Below, piece after piece: positions 25,356 to 34,464 of a stretch of DNA of 40,579 nt. Position 1 is the first letter of the stretch; every line of letters begins with the position of its first letter. Source of the stretch: Lachnospiraceae bacterium (GTDB taxonomy: Bacteria > Bacillota > Clostridia > Lachnospirales > Lachnospiraceae); NCBI GenBank assembly GCA_017551665.1, contig JAFZLB010000110.1:1-40579 (forward strand), read 5' to 3'. A program made the translations under genes and the position numbers. The notes under the pieces were generated by a model. The model was not told where the DNA came from. It worked only from the letters and a program-made list of their open reading frames with translations, and did no database searches.

Positions 25356-25383
25356 TTATTACATTTTCTTATATGTCCGTCAA
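25356..25383 (-). promoter_or_regulatory. Probable promoter of the secreted repeat protein gene
   Basis: TTGACG and TAATAA with a 16-base spacer lie about 65 bases before the start at 25291. Confidence 0.45.
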
Positions 25384-25430
25384 GAGAAATGAGTGCGGTC
25401 TCCTTCCCCGGAACGGATTCCAGCACTTCG

Positions 25431-25769
25431 CTAAAATATCACAAAGAGTATCAGGCGGAAAAAGACGATCGCCACCGCCCAGCCGCCAAGATAGGGCAGG
25501 AAAAAATACATCACGAGAGCATACACCTTCTCCTTGTTCTCCACCCTTTGTTTATGCATATACCAAAAATACCCAACGGCACTCAGGATGATCGGAGCAT
25601 GCATGATCATCATCCCTCGGAAGGTTCTCGTGCCTTCTTCCGGATCCGGCATTCCCGCATCCCCCGGACGGAAGTTGATGCCGGACAACAACCTTCCCGT
25701 CAGACAAATTCCCATCCAGATGATGATCAGCACCACCCATAAATACTTCAGGTACTTGTTGCCGGACAT
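25431..25769 (-). CDS. Small membrane protein with three predicted transmembrane segments, 112 aa
   Basis: Hydrophobic segments are YLWVVLIIIWMGICLTG (near residue 15), IMHAPIILSAVGYFWYM (middle) and a long C-terminal stretch YLGGWAVAIVFFRLILFVIF. A loop between the first two is rich in Pro, Gly and Asp. The ATG at 25769 has GAAGGGAG upstream. I do not recognise the family. It stands alone between the ABC operon and the secreted repeat protein, with a weak promoter of its own; the next gene also has a promoter. Confidence 0.7.
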   Translation of the reverse strand: MSGNKYLKYLWVVLIIIWMGICLTGRLLSGINFRPGDAGMPDPEEGTRTFRGMMIMHAPIILSAVGYFWYMHKQRVENKEKVYALVMYFFLPYLGGWAVAIVFFRLILFVIF

Positions 25770-25828
25770 AACACTCCCTTCTTCGTCTTCGATCCCGGCA
25801 ATCTCCCGGTCGAACCGTCGCCATTTCC

Positions 25829-25858
25829 ATCATACCACAGCCCGAATGGACTTCGCAA
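25829..25858 (-). promoter_or_regulatory. Possible promoter of the small membrane protein gene
   Basis: TTGCGA and TATGAT with an 18-base spacer, between the end of the permease gene at 25874 and the start at 25769. Confidence 0.4.
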
Positions 25859-25873
25859 ATGCCGCCACGCTCC

Positions 25874-26569
25874 TCACCCGCGCAGCTTCTGCAGGTACTC
25901 GCGGCGGATGGGACGGCGGTAGGTGATGCGCAGAATCAGGTAAAACAGACCCGACAGCGGAATGCCGAGCAGGGCGATGATGCCGATGGTGCCGGCGGGC
26001 GTAATCCCTGCGGCAAAACGGGCAAAGGCGCCGTCCGCAGACTGGAGCGGTATGAGCATAGAAGTCTTATTCGCGGCAATCCAGAAGAGCATGACGATGG
26101 CGATGAGAAAAACCATCAGCAGCACGCTGAGCACACGGTTCATCTTGCCGGAGAATGCGGAGATGCCGGAAAGAAACAGCGTGAACAGGGTGTAAACGCC
26201 CATCAGGATCAGGGCATTGCCGCTACTCAGATCGGCACTTCTGCCGCTCACGTTCGCATAGACAACCAGCAGACACCACATCAGAATCATGGAGACATAC
26301 TGCAGCAGCGCCGGGATGACGGTCATGGTTCGTTTGCGGCAGCCGGAAAGCGCCATGCAGTCCGCGTATTCCATGCGCGTCAGGATCGACGCCGGAACGT
26401 TGGAATAGGTGCCCCACAAAAAGGCAGGCGTCATCAGATCCAGCCCGTCCCCTCTGTTCCCTGTCGTCGTTACGCCGATCACGAGGAAAAAGATCAGCAG
26501 GAGCAGGTTTGATTTTGCCTGATACATGTGGGGTAAAAGCGCAAAGGCTTTTTTACAATCAGCAATCAT
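25874..26569 (-). CDS. ABC-2 type permease-like membrane protein (second of the operon), 231 aa
   Basis: About six hydrophobic segments, for example LLLLIFFLVIGVTT, ALLQYVSMILMWCLLVVYA and VLSVLLMVFLIAIVMLFWIA. The cytosolic end is basic (RRPIRREYLQKLRG). The gene overlaps the preceding permease gene by 11 bases and has GGGAGA before its ATG. It is the last gene of the ytrA-ABC operon and most likely forms the transport channel with the 225-residue protein. The substrate cannot be told; related operons are induced by wall-active antibiotics or peptides. Confidence 0.75.
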   Translation of the reverse strand: MIADCKKAFALLPHMYQAKSNLLLLIFFLVIGVTTTGNRGDGLDLMTPAFLWGTYSNVPASILTRMEYADCMALSGCRKRTMTVIPALLQYVSMILMWCLLVVYANVSGRSADLSSGNALILMGVYTLFTLFLSGISAFSGKMNRVLSVLLMVFLIAIVMLFWIAANKTSMLIPLQSADGAFARFAAGITPAGTIGIIALLGIPLSGLFYLILRITYRRPIRREYLQKLRG

Positions 26570-27236
26570 GGTATTCTTCTCCCTTCATTCTGGTTCCGCG
26601 TACAACCATCCAGCGTCCGAGCAGCAGGCCAAGGAACGCACATGCGGCTGATATCATCAGCCCCAGCGGACGGTGCAGCAGATCAAACTCCATCAGCGGA
26701 AAAATCAGCAGCGCCGTTGCCCAGGCACAGACCACAGCAACTAACACGGAAAGATTCGATTCAAACTTCAGCAGTCTGCCGATGCTGATGCCCGTCTGCG
26801 CAAGCGCGTAAGAGGCGCAGGAAAAAAACAGCCATTCGCCCAGCGCGTGCAGGGGCGCCCGCTTCATCAGCAGCAGGGTGGACAGGATGACCAGTCCCTC
26901 GCAGCCAAGATGCATGAGCGCGCGCAGGATCTGATCCCCGGCAAGACAGTCCCGGTACAGCCGCATGCCTCTTGTGGAGGTTTTCAGCAGATCCATACTC
27001 GCGCCGCCCTTGCGCATACTGCCGCCGAAGACACGCGTGTCCATGGACGTTTCATAGCAGGTCAGGGCAAGGCAGGCCGCCATGGAGGCAATGACCGACA
27101 CGATCTCTGCGGCACCGTCTTCCTGCACCAAAATCAGGGCAAGGGCAAAGAGGAGCGCCAAACAGGGAATGACGATGTGCAGGATGATTTTATGCAGCAG
27201 GCTTGTAAATAAAAAGTAGCTTTTGATCTGTCTCAT
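26559..27236 (-). CDS. ABC-2 type permease-like membrane protein (first of the operon), 225 aa
   Basis: About six hydrophobic segments, including KIILHIVIPCLALLFALALI, SVIASMAACLALTC and VLVAVVCAWATALLIFPLM. The gene begins 15 bases after the ABC ATPase stop, with AGAGGAAA upstream. Sequence similarity to the other permease is not obvious, so the pore is probably a heterodimer. An ABC exporter role is inferred from context. Confidence 0.75.
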   Translation of the reverse strand: MRQIKSYFLFTSLLHKIILHIVIPCLALLFALALILVQEDGAAEIVSVIASMAACLALTCYETSMDTRVFGGSMRKGGASMDLLKTSTRGMRLYRDCLAGDQILRALMHLGCEGLVILSTLLLMKRAPLHALGEWLFFSCASYALAQTGISIGRLLKFESNLSVLVAVVCAWATALLIFPLMEFDLLHRPLGLMISAACAFLGLLLGRWMVVRGTRMKGEEYHDC

Positions 27237-27251
27237 GCTGTTTCCTCTTTC

Positions 27252-28208
27252 TCAAAGCTGCAGCATACTGTGCCGCTTCATCACCGCAACGCTGATCTGC
27301 GTGAGGGTGGGTGCTTCCGTGCTGATGTTGCAGCCCGCCAGCTTGTCCAGGTCTTCGGCCAGACACATGCCCTCATAGCCGTAGCTGCCGGAGGCCGAAT
27401 AGCTGTACAGCACGCTCTTTGCGATGTCCGCGCTGTCCGGCTCGCCCTTCACCAGCACGTATTTTTCCTTTAAGTCTTCCACAAAACCTTCCTCCGCAAC
27501 GGTACCGTGCGTCAAGATGATCGCGTAATCCGTCACCGCTTCCATATCCGCGATGTTGTGGGTGGAGAAGAAGACGCTGCGGCTTTTTGCCACCGGCGGC
27601 AGCAGCGCGTCGCCCTGCGGGGCATCCGATGCGTCCCTTCCGCCCTGTCCGCTGGCAAGATAGCCGCGCAGGATGTCGTTCAGTCTGTCGCGCATCAAAG
27701 GATCCAGCGGCGAAGCGGGCTCGTCCAAAATCAACAGCTCCGTGTCACGCGCCAGCACGCCGGCCAGCATCAGCTTCATCCGGTTGCCGTCGGAGAGCTT
27801 GGAGACGGGCTTGCCGTCCTTGCGGAAGCCGTCCGTATCAATCGCCAGCGCCTCACACCAGCGCGCAAAGCGCTCCGCGTCAAAATCGTCAAAGAGGATT
27901 TCCATCACCCGCCGGACCTGACGCGTATTCCAGCCGGGAAGATAATAATGCCCCGGGCCGGTATAGCCGATGCGGTCTCTGGCGTTGCCGCGGTCAATGT
28001 CCGTCGTTTCGCCAAACCAGTTGATTTCGCCCTTCGCGTCGAGGCGGATGCCGGAGAGGATGTTTAAGAGCGTCGTCTTGCCCGCGCCGTTTTCGCCGAT
28101 CAGGGCGGTCGCAAAGCCCTGCGGGATGCGCAGCTGCGGGATGTTCAGTTCAAAATGCCCTAACTTCTTGTACAGATTTTCAGCCTCGATGACGTTTGTG
28201 AATTCCAT
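27252..28208 (-). CDS. ABC transporter ATP-binding protein, 318 aa
   Basis: Walker A GENGAGKTT is at 38-46, the signature is LSDGNRMKLMLAG, Walker B is LLILDEPASPLDP, and the H-loop is FFSTHNIADMEAVTD. The signature has LSDGN in place of LSGGQ, as in many YtrB-type ATPases. Between the D-loop and H-loop there is an unusual insertion of about 25 residues rich in Gly, Asp and Pro. The C-terminal 90 residues are the regulatory extension of this group. It energises the two permeases encoded downstream; the upstream YtrA regulator controls it. Confidence 0.9.
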   Translation of the reverse strand: MEFTNVIEAENLYKKLGHFELNIPQLRIPQGFATALIGENGAGKTTLLNILSGIRLDAKGEINWFGETTDIDRGNARDRIGYTGPGHYYLPGWNTRQVRRVMEILFDDFDAERFARWCEALAIDTDGFRKDGKPVSKLSDGNRMKLMLAGVLARDTELLILDEPASPLDPLMRDRLNDILRGYLASGQGGRDASDAPQGDALLPPVAKSRSVFFSTHNIADMEAVTDYAIILTHGTVAEEGFVEDLKEKYVLVKGEPDSADIAKSVLYSYSASGSYGYEGMCLAEDLDKLAGCNISTEAPTLTQISVAVMKRHSMLQL

Positions 28209-28254
28209 TTCCGATACCTCGTGTGTTCCCTTTCTGTTTGCCCCCGTTGTCGCT

Positions 28255-28635
28255 CTATGCTTCCTGCTTCTTCAGCTGAATCAGCGCTTCCAGTGTCTCC
28301 TTCAGCTCCGCGTCCGACATTCCCGCCGTCTCCGCGAAGCGGATGGCCTCGGACAACGCATCCTCAACCTTGCGAAGATGCTGTTCGCGCAGCATTTCGG
28401 AGTCCTGCGCGTTGACGAAGAAGCCCTTGCCCTGGACGGCGGTGACGAGTCCCTCCCGCTCCAGTTCCTCATACGCCTTCATCGTCGTGATGACGCTGAT
28501 CTTCAGGTCTCTTGCCAGTTCCCGGATGGAGGGAAGGAAGCTTCCCTCCGCCATCTTTCCGGCCAGGATTTCGTTTTTCAGCTGTTCCGCGATCTGCCGG
28601 TAAATCGGCGTATTGCTGTTTTGCAGTATTCTCAT
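28255..28635 (-). CDS. GntR-family regulator, YtrA subfamily
   Basis: The 126-residue protein has the GntR winged helix (PIYRQIAEQLKNEILAG, LPSIRELARDLKIS, EREGLVTAVQGKGFFV) and only a short helical dimerisation tail of about 50 residues, which defines the YtrA group. The ATG at 28635 has GGGGAG 6 bases upstream; an ATG ten codons earlier lacks a site. Such regulators repress their own ABC exporter operon and release on a drug or peptide signal. A palindrome covering the -10 of its promoter is the likely operator. Confidence 0.93.
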   Translation of the reverse strand: MRILQNSNTPIYRQIAEQLKNEILAGKMAEGSFLPSIRELARDLKISVITTMKAYEELEREGLVTAVQGKGFFVNAQDSEMLREQHLRKVEDALSEAIRFAETAGMSDAELKETLEALIQLKKQEA

Positions 28636-28666
28636 GTGTACTCCCCGTTTTTGTGTAACACACAAC

Positions 28667-28687
28667 TGTTTATATGTTATATATACA
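28667..28687. promoter_or_regulatory. Probable YtrA operator
   Basis: A 21-bp palindrome with arms TGTTTATAT and ATATATACA (one mismatch pair) overlaps the -10 of the ytrA promoter, as expected for autorepression. Confidence 0.6.
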
Positions 28688-28708
28688 GCATAAACACATG
28701 GATGTCAA
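28680..28708 (-). promoter_or_regulatory. Promoter of the ytrA-ABC operon
   Basis: A perfect TTGACA, 17-base spacer and TATATA. The -10 starts 44 bases before the start codon. Confidence 0.8.
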
Positions 28709-28716
28709 GTGGTTTT

Positions 28717-28757
28717 TGGAAAAATAAAAAAAACTCCGCAGCCGGAACGCTGCGAAG
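28717..28757 (-). terminator. Terminator after recJ
   Basis: CTTCGCAGC pairs with GCTGCGGAG around a 6-base loop; on the minus strand a long T-run follows. It ends the scfA-scfB-secDF-recJ transcript. Confidence 0.85.
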
Positions 28758-28783
28758 CCGGCGCATCCCCGCGCCAATCCCGC

Positions 28784-30556
28784 TCAGACCCTGTAATCCG
28801 TCAGAATGAGCTGGATGCTCCGCTGTCCGCGGAATTCGTTGATATCGGGATAGTAGGCGATTTTGATCTTGATGTCATAAGAGGCGGCGTCGCCGGAAAG
28901 CATGGCCGCAACGGCCTTAGCGCCGAACTGTTCTTCCAGAAAGGCGTGAAAACGCTCCGTCTCGTTGAAGCGCATCATGGTATGCCGCATCCCCTTTGCG
29001 TCGCGCACCGTGTATTTCCCGACCTTGCCCTCTTTGCCGAGCATCCGCGCGGACAGGATCTGTATGTCGCGGGCGGCAAAGAGCGGGCGCTCGTTGCCGT
29101 TGCCGAAGGGCTCCAGCACACGCCGCCACTCCTCCAACAGCGCTTCCGTCGCGTAAACCGGGGGCAGCTCCATATCCAGATGCAGCGTTTCCTCAAAGTC
29201 CGCTTCCGTCAGCACACAGGCCGCGTTCAGGCGCTCGCGCAAACGCTCAACATCTTCTTCCGACCGCATGGACAGCCCCGCCGCCATGGGATGCCCGCCG
29301 AAGCGCGTAAAGAGATCGCTCACCGCGCTTAAGGAACGGAACATATCGTAAGCGGGAATGGAACGCGCACTGCCCTTCACACCGCCGTCCTCGCTCTTCG
29401 TCAGCACGATGGCCGGTCTGCCGTAAGCCTCGCGGACGCGCCCCGCCACAATGCCCGCGACGGATTCATGCGCCTCGGGCAGATAAATGACCAGCACCTT
29501 GTCCGGCGCATCCCCGATCCGCTGCTTCGCTTCCTCCGTATACACCGCCGTGATGTTCTTGCGGCTTTCGTTCAAGTCCTTCAGCTCCGTCGCCAGCCGG
29601 ACGGCCTCGTGCTCGTCCTGCGTCAGCAAAAGCTCCACGCCGCGCACGGCGGAATCCAGCCGCCCCGTCGCGTTGATGCAGGGGCCTAAGATAAAGCCCA
29701 GATGATACACGCCGATTTCTTTGCCGGACAGCCCCGTCGCCGCAATGAGCGCACGGATGCCGCAGATGCTGCTCTCCTTCATCCGCGGGAGCGCATCCTT
29801 CACCAGCACGCGGTTTTCGTCCTTCAGCTCCATGACATCGCAGACCGTACCGATGGCGGCAAGCTCCGTCAGGTCATAGAGCAGCCGCTTTGCCGCTTCG
29901 TCTTCGCGCCCCATGGCTAAAAAGGTAAGCGTCAGTACCTTATGCGCCACCATCGCGCCGCAGATGCCGTGAAAAGGATAGGACGCGTCCCGCTTCGGGT
30001 TGACCACCGCGTCTGCCTCCGGCAGAATCTGCGCACCGCTCCCCTCTTCAAAGGGAATGTCATGGTGATCGGTGACGAGCACCGTCATGCCTAATTCCTT
30101 CGCGCGCACACACTGCGTCGCCGCGGAAATCCCGTTGTCACAGGTGAGAATCGTATCCACGCCGTCGGCAGCGGCCTCGTCGATGATCGCGTCATTGATG
30201 CCGTAGCCGTCGTGAATGCGGTGCGGGATGCGGAAATCCGCCTCCGCGCCGAGAAAGCGCAGTCCGCGTAAAAGAATCGCCGTCGAGGTCACGCCGTCCG
30301 CGTCATAATCCCCGACAACGCGGATGCGCTTTCCCGCCCGGATCTTTTCCGCGAGAAGTTCCGCGCAGCGTTCCCCCTCCGTCAAAAGCGCGGCGTCGTG
30401 CATCAGGGAAAGATCGGTGGACAGAAAACGCGCAATCTCCTCTTCCGAAATCAGCTCCCTGTTACGAAGGAGCCGCGCGGTAACGGGCGAAATCCCGAAC
30501 CGCGCGGCGATCTGTTCAAAGTCGGCCTTCTTGGCCGCTACCATCCATGGTTTCAT
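28784..30556 (-). CDS. recJ: Single-stranded-DNA-specific exonuclease RecJ
   Basis: RecJ degrades single-stranded DNA 5' to 3' in recombination and mismatch repair. The DHH phosphoesterase motifs are present: VVGDYDADGVTST, TCDNGIS, VTDHHDIP with the name-giving DHH, and in the DHHA1 domain FGGHPMAAGLSM. The C-terminal OB fold covers about 450-560. The ATG at 30556 overlaps the secDF stop by ATGA, giving 590 residues; in-frame ATG at 30595 would lie inside secDF and is less likely. Confidence 0.94.
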   Translation of the reverse strand: MKPWMVAAKKADFEQIAARFGISPVTARLLRNRELISEEEIARFLSTDLSLMHDAALLTEGERCAELLAEKIRAGKRIRVVGDYDADGVTSTAILLRGLRFLGAEADFRIPHRIHDGYGINDAIIDEAAADGVDTILTCDNGISAATQCVRAKELGMTVLVTDHHDIPFEEGSGAQILPEADAVVNPKRDASYPFHGICGAMVAHKVLTLTFLAMGREDEAAKRLLYDLTELAAIGTVCDVMELKDENRVLVKDALPRMKESSICGIRALIAATGLSGKEIGVYHLGFILGPCINATGRLDSAVRGVELLLTQDEHEAVRLATELKDLNESRKNITAVYTEEAKQRIGDAPDKVLVIYLPEAHESVAGIVAGRVREAYGRPAIVLTKSEDGGVKGSARSIPAYDMFRSLSAVSDLFTRFGGHPMAAGLSMRSEEDVERLRERLNAACVLTEADFEETLHLDMELPPVYATEALLEEWRRVLEPFGNGNERPLFAARDIQILSARMLGKEGKVGKYTVRDAKGMRHTMMRFNETERFHAFLEEQFGAKAVAAMLSGDAASYDIKIKIAYYPDINEFRGQRSIQLILTDYRV

Positions 30557-32805
30557 TTCTTCTCTTTGCTTGTCGCCTTCCTTAAGTCTCTCCACAGCGG
30601 CGACGCGATGAAGATCGAGGAGAAGGTACCGCTGATGACACCGGCCATCAGGGGCAGTGCGAAGTTGCGGATATCGTTGACGCCGAAGATAAAGAGCGCC
30701 AGCACCATGATAAAGGTTGTGATCGAGGTGAAGAGCGAGCGCGTCAGCGTCTGCGTCACGCTCTTGTCAATCAGCTCCTCCAGGTTCTCACGGGAGGCCG
30801 CGTTTCTGCGGTTTTCCCTGAGACGGTCAAAGGTGACGATGGTATCGTTGATGGAATAACCGATGATCGTCAGCACCACCGCGACAAAGGTGGAGCCCAC
30901 TTCAATCCGCGTCAGCACGTAGCAGGTCACGACAATCAGCGCGTCATGCAAAAGACAGATGACCGCGGAAATACCGAAGCGGATGTCCTTGAAGCGGATG
31001 CGGATATAAATGAGGATGAGCACCAGCGCGATCAGAATGGCACGGATGGCGCTGCTGGTCATCTCTTTGCTGATCGTGGCGGAAATGGATTCCGTTGTAA
31101 TGCTGTCCGCCGCAACCTCGTAATCCTCCTGCAGCATCTTGCCGATATCGGCGCGCTGCCCGGCGTCTAAGGTGATCGTCTTGAAGATGACCTCATTGGA
31201 GCCCGCCACCGTCTGCGTCTGCACGGTGGACACACCGGCGATCTCGCGGATCTTCGGCAGGATTTCCTTGTCCAGTTCCTCCAGCGTCCAGTTTTCGTTG
31301 AAGGCGACGGTCGTGGATGTGCCGCCCACAAAATCGAGGCTGAAGTTCATGGCACCCTTGCCGGACGTGCCGTTCATCACCATGCCGGCAATGCCCGCGC
31401 AGATCAGCACAATCGAGATGCCGTAAGCGATCTTGCGCTTCTCCACCACCGGCAGCAGCTTCATCTTGCGGCTCTTGCCGTAGATCTTTTCGGCGGAGAA
31501 ACCGAGGTTATACAGAATGACGGAAATCACACGCGTAATAAAGAGCGCCGTGATCATGGAGAGCACGATACCGAGGGCCAGCGTATACGCAAAGCCCTTG
31601 ACGGGACCGGAGCCCAAAAGCATCAGCACCACCGCCGCGATCATCGTCGTGATGTTGCCGTCCAGGATGGCGGAGAGTGCGCGCTTGTAACCGGAGGTCA
31701 TGGCGTCTCTCACGTTTTTGCCGCCCGCCATTTCTTCACGGATGCGGGAGAACACGAGCACGTTCGCGTCCACCGCCATACCGATGGAGAGGATGATACC
31801 GGCAATACCGGGCAGGGTCAGCGTGATCTCCAGACCGTCCAGAAGGATGATCATCAGACTGGCGTAAAAGCCGAGCGCCAGCGAAGCGGAAAGGCCGAGG
31901 ATCAGATAGACGATCAGCATAAACAGGATGATGACCGCAAAGCCGTAAACGGCGGCCTTCAGACCGGACTGGATCGCGTCCTGACCGAGCTGTGCGCCGA
32001 CGACGTTGGAACGCAGCTCTTCCAGCTGTAATCTCAGTCCGCCGATGCGGATGATCGTTGCGAGGTTCTCCGCGCGCTCCACGGTGAAGCTGCCTGTGAT
32101 GATGGCGTTGCCGTCGGTAATCACGTTTTCCACATGCGGTGCGCTGATGATGTCACCGTCGTAATAAATGCCGATGGATTCGCCGAGTGCCAGCGCTTCC
32201 TTTGTGGCGTCCGCGAATTTCTGCGTTCCCTCTGCGTTCAGCGTCAGCTTCACGACAAATTCGGTTTTTCCGTTCTGGTTCTGACGGCTGCCGGCGGAAG
32301 CACCGGCGATATCGCTGCCTTCGAGAACGACCGCGCCGTCCGCCTTGAGTTCCTCAATGTCCTTTGACATCAGGTACACCACGTCTCCGTTTTCATCCAC
32401 GCCGAGCGCCGTGTAGTTCGCGTTGCCGTCGGAATCCTTCTCGCGGAGGAAATACAGATTACCGGGCTGCCCGAGTTCCCTTAAGACCTCGCCCGCGTCC
32501 GATTTGCCGGGGATTTCCACGGTCAGGCGGGTGGAGCCTTCCCGGTACACCTGCGCCTCGGTCGAATAATCCTCCAGACGGCGCTGCAGCTTCACGATCG
32601 TGTCGGACACATCCGTGGAAGAAGGTTCTTCCTCCCCGACGATGCCGTAGGTGATGGAAACACCGCCCGCAAGATCAAGGCCTAAGTCAACGCTGTTCAG
32701 CGAGCCGTCCCCGGCCTCGTTCACACCGTAGAGTGCGATATAGCCCAGTCCGACAAGCGCCGCCAGCACACACACCAGCGCCAGAAACCACTTTCCCTTT
32801 TTCAT
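30553..32805 (-). CDS. secDF: Fused protein translocase subunit SecDF
   Basis: SecD and SecF are one polypeptide of 750 residues with twelve expected membrane segments. It uses the proton gradient to pull exported proteins through SecYEG. The SecD half has a periplasmic-type loop and the motif GMAVDANVLVFSRIREEM; the SecF half has NFSLDFVGGTSTTVAF and IGYSINDTIVTFDRLREN. The preferred ATG at 32805 overlaps the scfB stop (ATGA), has AAGGAAG upstream and starts with a membrane segment (KKGKWFLALVCVLAALVGLG). The position behind scfAB is common in Clostridia. Confidence 0.94.
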   Translation of the reverse strand: MKKGKWFLALVCVLAALVGLGYIALYGVNEAGDGSLNSVDLGLDLAGGVSITYGIVGEEEPSSTDVSDTIVKLQRRLEDYSTEAQVYREGSTRLTVEIPGKSDAGEVLRELGQPGNLYFLREKDSDGNANYTALGVDENGDVVYLMSKDIEELKADGAVVLEGSDIAGASAGSRQNQNGKTEFVVKLTLNAEGTQKFADATKEALALGESIGIYYDGDIISAPHVENVITDGNAIITGSFTVERAENLATIIRIGGLRLQLEELRSNVVGAQLGQDAIQSGLKAAVYGFAVIILFMLIVYLILGLSASLALGFYASLMIILLDGLEITLTLPGIAGIILSIGMAVDANVLVFSRIREEMAGGKNVRDAMTSGYKRALSAILDGNITTMIAAVVLMLLGSGPVKGFAYTLALGIVLSMITALFITRVISVILYNLGFSAEKIYGKSRKMKLLPVVEKRKIAYGISIVLICAGIAGMVMNGTSGKGAMNFSLDFVGGTSTTVAFNENWTLEELDKEILPKIREIAGVSTVQTQTVAGSNEVIFKTITLDAGQRADIGKMLQEDYEVAADSITTESISATISKEMTSSAIRAILIALVLILIYIRIRFKDIRFGISAVICLLHDALIVVTCYVLTRIEVGSTFVAVVLTIIGYSINDTIVTFDRLRENRRNAASRENLEELIDKSVTQTLTRSLFTSITTFIMVLALFIFGVNDIRNFALPLMAGVISGTFSSIFIASPLWRDLRKATSKEKK

Positions 32806-34250
32806 TTCACAACTTCCTTTCGTATTTCTTCTTCTTCCGAAAGCGCGGCCTTTAGCATGATCGCGCATTCAATCCGTTTCTTTTGCAGGGCACAGCCCAC
32901 ATCGTAAATGCCCGTGATCTTCCCGTCGAAGTGATAGGCATTGGCCGCGCAGCCGCCGGAGCAGTACAGCCTTGCGAAGCAGCTGCGGCATTCCTTTCTG
33001 GAATACACATTGCACTGCTTGAACTGCTGCCGGATGTCCTCCCGGTCCAGCCCCTTCCACACATCGCCGATCAGAAAGTCCGGATCACCGACGAACTGAT
33101 GGCAGGGATAGAGCTCTCCCCAGGGCGTGACGCCCAGATACTCACAGCCCGCACCGCAGCCGGACAGGCGCTTGTACACACAGGGGCCTCCTTCCAGATC
33201 AATGTTGAAATGAAAGAAGTTGAAGGGCCTGCCCTCCGCCTGGCGCTTCAGCATCTCCCGCGCCAGAATGTCATACTGCTCACAAAGTGCGGGCACATCC
33301 TCCATCCGCAGCGCGTAACCATCCTCCGGCGAGGCCACGACGGGTTCCACGGAAATCTGTTCAAAGCCGAGATCCGCCAGATGCAGCACATCCTGTGCAA
33401 AATCAAGGTTATGCCGCGTAAAGGTACCGCGGACATAATAATTTGTCTGGCCCCGGCTGTCCGCCGCTTTTTTCAGCCGCTCCACAATGCGGTCATAGGA
33501 ACCCGAACCGTCCGCGAAGGGACGCATCCTGTCGTGCACTTCTTTGCGTCCGTCGATGGAAAGCACGAGATTGCTCATCTCCCGGTTGCAGAAGTCCAGC
33601 ACCTCATCCGTCAGGAGCACGCCGTTTGTCGTCAGCGTGAAGCGGAACTGCTTGTCATGCTGTTGCTCCAGCTCCCGCCCGTAGGCCACAAGCTCCTGCA
33701 CCACCCTGAAGTTCATCAGCGGTTCCCCGCCGAAGAAATCCACCTCCAGATGCCTGCGCTCTCCCGAGGAACGCACGAGAAAGTCCAGTGCCGTTTTCCC
33801 CACGTCCGCGCTCATCATGCCGCGCCGTCCGCGGTACTCTCCCTCATCGGCGAAGCAGTAGGTGCAGCGTAAGTTGCAGTCATGCGCGACATTCAGGCAG
33901 AGCGCCTTCACCACGGTTTTACGGTTCGCGAAGCTGTCGATCGCGCTCTCGTAGACATCCTCCGTAAAGAGCTGATCCGCTTCGATCAGTTCCAGGATAT
34001 CGTCCAGCGCTTCCCGCAGTGCCGCTTCGTCATGCTTCTCGCGAAGCGAAGCGTCGGAAAGCACCGCTTCCGTCAGCGCGTCCCTCGCTTCCTTTCCGCC
34101 GGGTGACGCCGCGTCCGCGCCTGTCATTTGTTTCAGGCGCTGCTCCGCCACGGGTAACACGTCAAAGACGACGTCGTCCGTGACGTGGACGGCGCCGCTT
34201 CCGGTGTCCATGACAATATTGTAGCCGTTATTGCGATATTGATGTACCAA
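32802..34250 (-). CDS. scfB: Radical SAM SCIFF maturase (thioether bond formation)
   Basis: ScfB introduces a thioether crosslink into the SCIFF peptide ScfA. The product starts with a RiPP recognition region (VHQYRNNGYNIVMDTGSGAV), then the radical SAM motif CNLRCTYC, FFGGEPLMNF and SIDGRKEVHDRMRP, then a SPASM domain with many cysteines (GCGAGCEYLG, LYPCHQF, CNVYSRKECRSCFARLYCSGGC) that binds further iron-sulphur clusters. No ATG fits; the family start corresponds to a TTG at 34250, two bases after the scfA stop, giving 482 residues. The ribosome binding site is poor, so translation is probably coupled to scfA. Confidence 0.94.
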   Translation of the reverse strand: MVHQYRNNGYNIVMDTGSGAVHVTDDVVFDVLPVAEQRLKQMTGADAASPGGKEARDALTEAVLSDASLREKHDEAALREALDDILELIEADQLFTEDVYESAIDSFANRKTVVKALCLNVAHDCNLRCTYCFADEGEYRGRRGMMSADVGKTALDFLVRSSGERRHLEVDFFGGEPLMNFRVVQELVAYGRELEQQHDKQFRFTLTTNGVLLTDEVLDFCNREMSNLVLSIDGRKEVHDRMRPFADGSGSYDRIVERLKKAADSRGQTNYYVRGTFTRHNLDFAQDVLHLADLGFEQISVEPVVASPEDGYALRMEDVPALCEQYDILAREMLKRQAEGRPFNFFHFNIDLEGGPCVYKRLSGCGAGCEYLGVTPWGELYPCHQFVGDPDFLIGDVWKGLDREDIRQQFKQCNVYSRKECRSCFARLYCSGGCAANAYHFDGKITGIYDVGCALQKKRIECAIMLKAALSEEEEIRKEVVK

Positions 34251-34252
34251 GC

Positions 34253-34402
34253 TTACTGCTTTTTCACGGCCTCGCAGCTCTGGTTGCCGACCGTGCAGCT
34301 GGTCTTGCAGGCCGACTGGCAGGATGTCTGGCACTCGCCGCAGCCGCCGCTCTTGACCGTCTCCTTCAGATTCCTGACGGTCAGCGTTCTGACTCTCGTC
34401 AT
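34253..34402 (-). CDS. scfA: SCIFF peptide precursor (six cysteines in forty-five residues), 49 aa
   Basis: The peptide is encoded from the ATG at 34402, which has AGGGGG upstream. Residues 19-37 read GGCGECQTSCQSACKTSCT, followed by VGNQSCE; the six Cys are at 21, 24, 28, 32, 36 and 43, exactly the SCIFF pattern. It is nearly invariant across Clostridia and is modified by the ScfB maturase encoded next to it. The biological role of the product is not known. The short size means automated annotation often misses it. Confidence 0.97.
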   Translation of the reverse strand: MTRVRTLTVRNLKETVKSGGCGECQTSCQSACKTSCTVGNQSCEAVKKQ

Positions 34403-34458
34403 GAAGCCTTCCCCCTTTCTCTGTGTCCCTTTTTCCGGGACTTGTGTTCAACCTGAAT

Positions 34459-34464
34459 AGTATA
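34459..34464 (-). promoter_or_regulatory. Extended -10 promoter element of scfA
   Basis: TGCTATACT on the minus strand is an extended -10; a T-rich stretch lies at the -35 position. It is 57 bases before the scfA start. Confidence 0.55.

Noticed and set aside
32883-33872. Plus-strand frame of 329 codons
   Set aside because: Antisense to scfB, whose radical SAM and SPASM motifs are unmistakable.
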